In this document: positions 4,932-5,404 of the stretch, piece by piece
Numbering within the stretch: position 1 is the first letter of the stretch
Layout: each line of letters begins with the position of its first letter
NCBI GenBank assembly: GCA_035708745.1
Contig: DASTFJ010000217.1
Coordinates: forward strand, 1 to 5,404
Length of the DNA: 5,404 nt
Reading direction: 5' to 3'
DNA from: JAMLHN01 sp035708745
Lineage (GTDB): Bacteria; Chloroflexota; Chloroflexia; Thermomicrobiales; UBA6265
Notes under the pieces: model-generated
Databases searched by the model: none
Seen by the model: only the letters and a program-made list of their open reading frames with translations
Told to the model about the DNA's origin: nothing
Position numbers and translations under genes: made by a program

Positions 4932-5404
4932 CGACGGTTGTTGGAACCCGCGCGCGCCGGCTCGATGGCGAAGGCAAGGTCACCGGCCGCGCGCGCTACG
5001 CCTCCGATCACAAACCCGCGGGGATGCTCTACGGCAAGATCGTGCGCAGCGACCGCCCGGCCGCCCGCATCGTGTCGCTCGACACCTCCGCGGCTGAGGC
5101 GTTGCCCGGCGTCTGGGCAGTCCTTTCCGGTGAAGGCTCCTGGCGGCAATTCGGCGAGGTGGTCAAGGACCAGCTCGTTTTCTCCGTCGACAAGGTCCGG
5201 TGCGCAGGTGAACCGCTGGCAGCGATTGCGGCCGAAACGCCCGAGATCGCCGAAATGGCCGCGCAGCTGATCGAGGTCGAATATGAGGACCTGCCGTCGG
5301 TGTTCGCTCCGGAAGCGGCGCTGGAACCGGATGCGCCGTTGGTGCATGCGGATGTCGCCAAGCTGCCCGGACCGCCCGATCTGATCCGCGAAGGGAACAT
5401 CTGC
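4928..5404 (+). CDS. Molybdenum hydroxylase large subunit, molybdopterin-binding, N-terminal part
   Basis: The first 159 residues of the catalytic subunit that binds molybdopterin and hydroxylates the substrate; the frame is still open at the window end, so about four fifths of the usual 750-800 residues are missing. The N-terminus reads VVGTRARRLDGEGKVTGRARYASDHKPAGMLYGKIVRSDRPAARI (4-48), the standard opening of the aldehyde oxidase/xanthine dehydrogenase a/b hammerhead domain. It continues with PGVWAVLSGE and ends in VRCAGEPLAAIAAETPEIAEMAAQLIEVEYEDLPSVF (90-126), the conserved 'GepVA.VaAe..e.A..A...I.VeYe.LP.v' block. The 'D..eKVTGrA.Y..D' form resembles xanthine dehydrogenase-like enzymes more than CO dehydrogenase CoxL. 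The diagnostic active-site loop and cofactor motifs lie outside. ATG 4928 overlaps the FAD-subunit stop and has AGGAGG upstream. It is expected to act as an (LMS)2 type complex with the preceding subunits. Confidence 0.95.
   Translation, partial: MTTVVGTRARRLDGEGKVTGRARYASDHKPAGMLYGKIVRSDRPAARIVSLDTSAAEALPGVWAVLSGEGSWRQFGEVVKDQLVFSVDKVRCAGEPLAAIAAETPEIAEMAAQLIEVEYEDLPSVFAPEAALEPDAPLVHADVAKLPGPPDLIREGNIC

Noticed and set aside
4586..5347. 253-codon - strand frame opposite the FAD and molybdopterin subunit genes
   Set aside because: Crosses two clearly coding + strand genes, has no motif and a shadow-like composition.

Overview
This GC-rich window (clearly above 60% GC by eye) is tightly packed, and every recognisable gene is on the + strand. 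It reads as bacterial chromosome from a heterotroph that imports peptide-like or other small organic compounds and oxidises them. The GC content, GTG starts, F420/flavin-type luciferase-like oxidoreductase, molybdenum hydroxylase and dispersed palindromes of the 'GTCATCCCGAGCGAAG...' type would fit Chloroflexota (Thermomicrobia-like) or possibly Actinomycetota. That placement is inference and rests on no marker gene.

Layout. Positions 1-659 hold the C-terminal 218 residues of a family 5 (DppA/OppA-like) ABC transporter solute-binding protein. Positions 660-841 are a non-coding spacer made largely of repeats: a tandem 14-mer, a 20-bp inverted repeat and four copies of a GGACCCC heptamer. Positions 842-1939 encode a complete DUF917 (S-methyl-thiohydantoin desulfurase-like/hydantoinase-associated) protein. 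It overlaps by 4 nt a complete LLM-class (luciferase-like) flavin- or F420-dependent oxidoreductase at 1936-2958. Positions 2959-3115 form a second spacer, almost filled by a 130-bp imperfect palindrome that stops just before a strong ribosome binding site.

From 3116 to the window end lies a molybdenum hydroxylase operon in the order small [2Fe-2S] subunit, CoxG-family SRPBCC protein, FAD subunit, then molybdopterin subunit (first 159 residues only). The cistrons overlap by 4, 1 and 4 nt, so they are almost certainly co-transcribed and translationally coupled.

How they may work together. Electrons from a hydroxylated substrate would pass from the Mo cofactor to two [2Fe-2S] clusters and then to FAD, as is standard for the xanthine dehydrogenase family, with CoxG assisting assembly or electron transfer. 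The large subunit N-terminus looks xanthine-dehydrogenase-like rather than CO-dehydrogenase-like. With the transporter, the DUF917 protein and the LLM oxidoreductase next door, a plausible inference is uptake and breakdown of an N-heterocycle such as a hydantoin, thiohydantoin or purine-like compound. The substrate cannot be read from the sequence.
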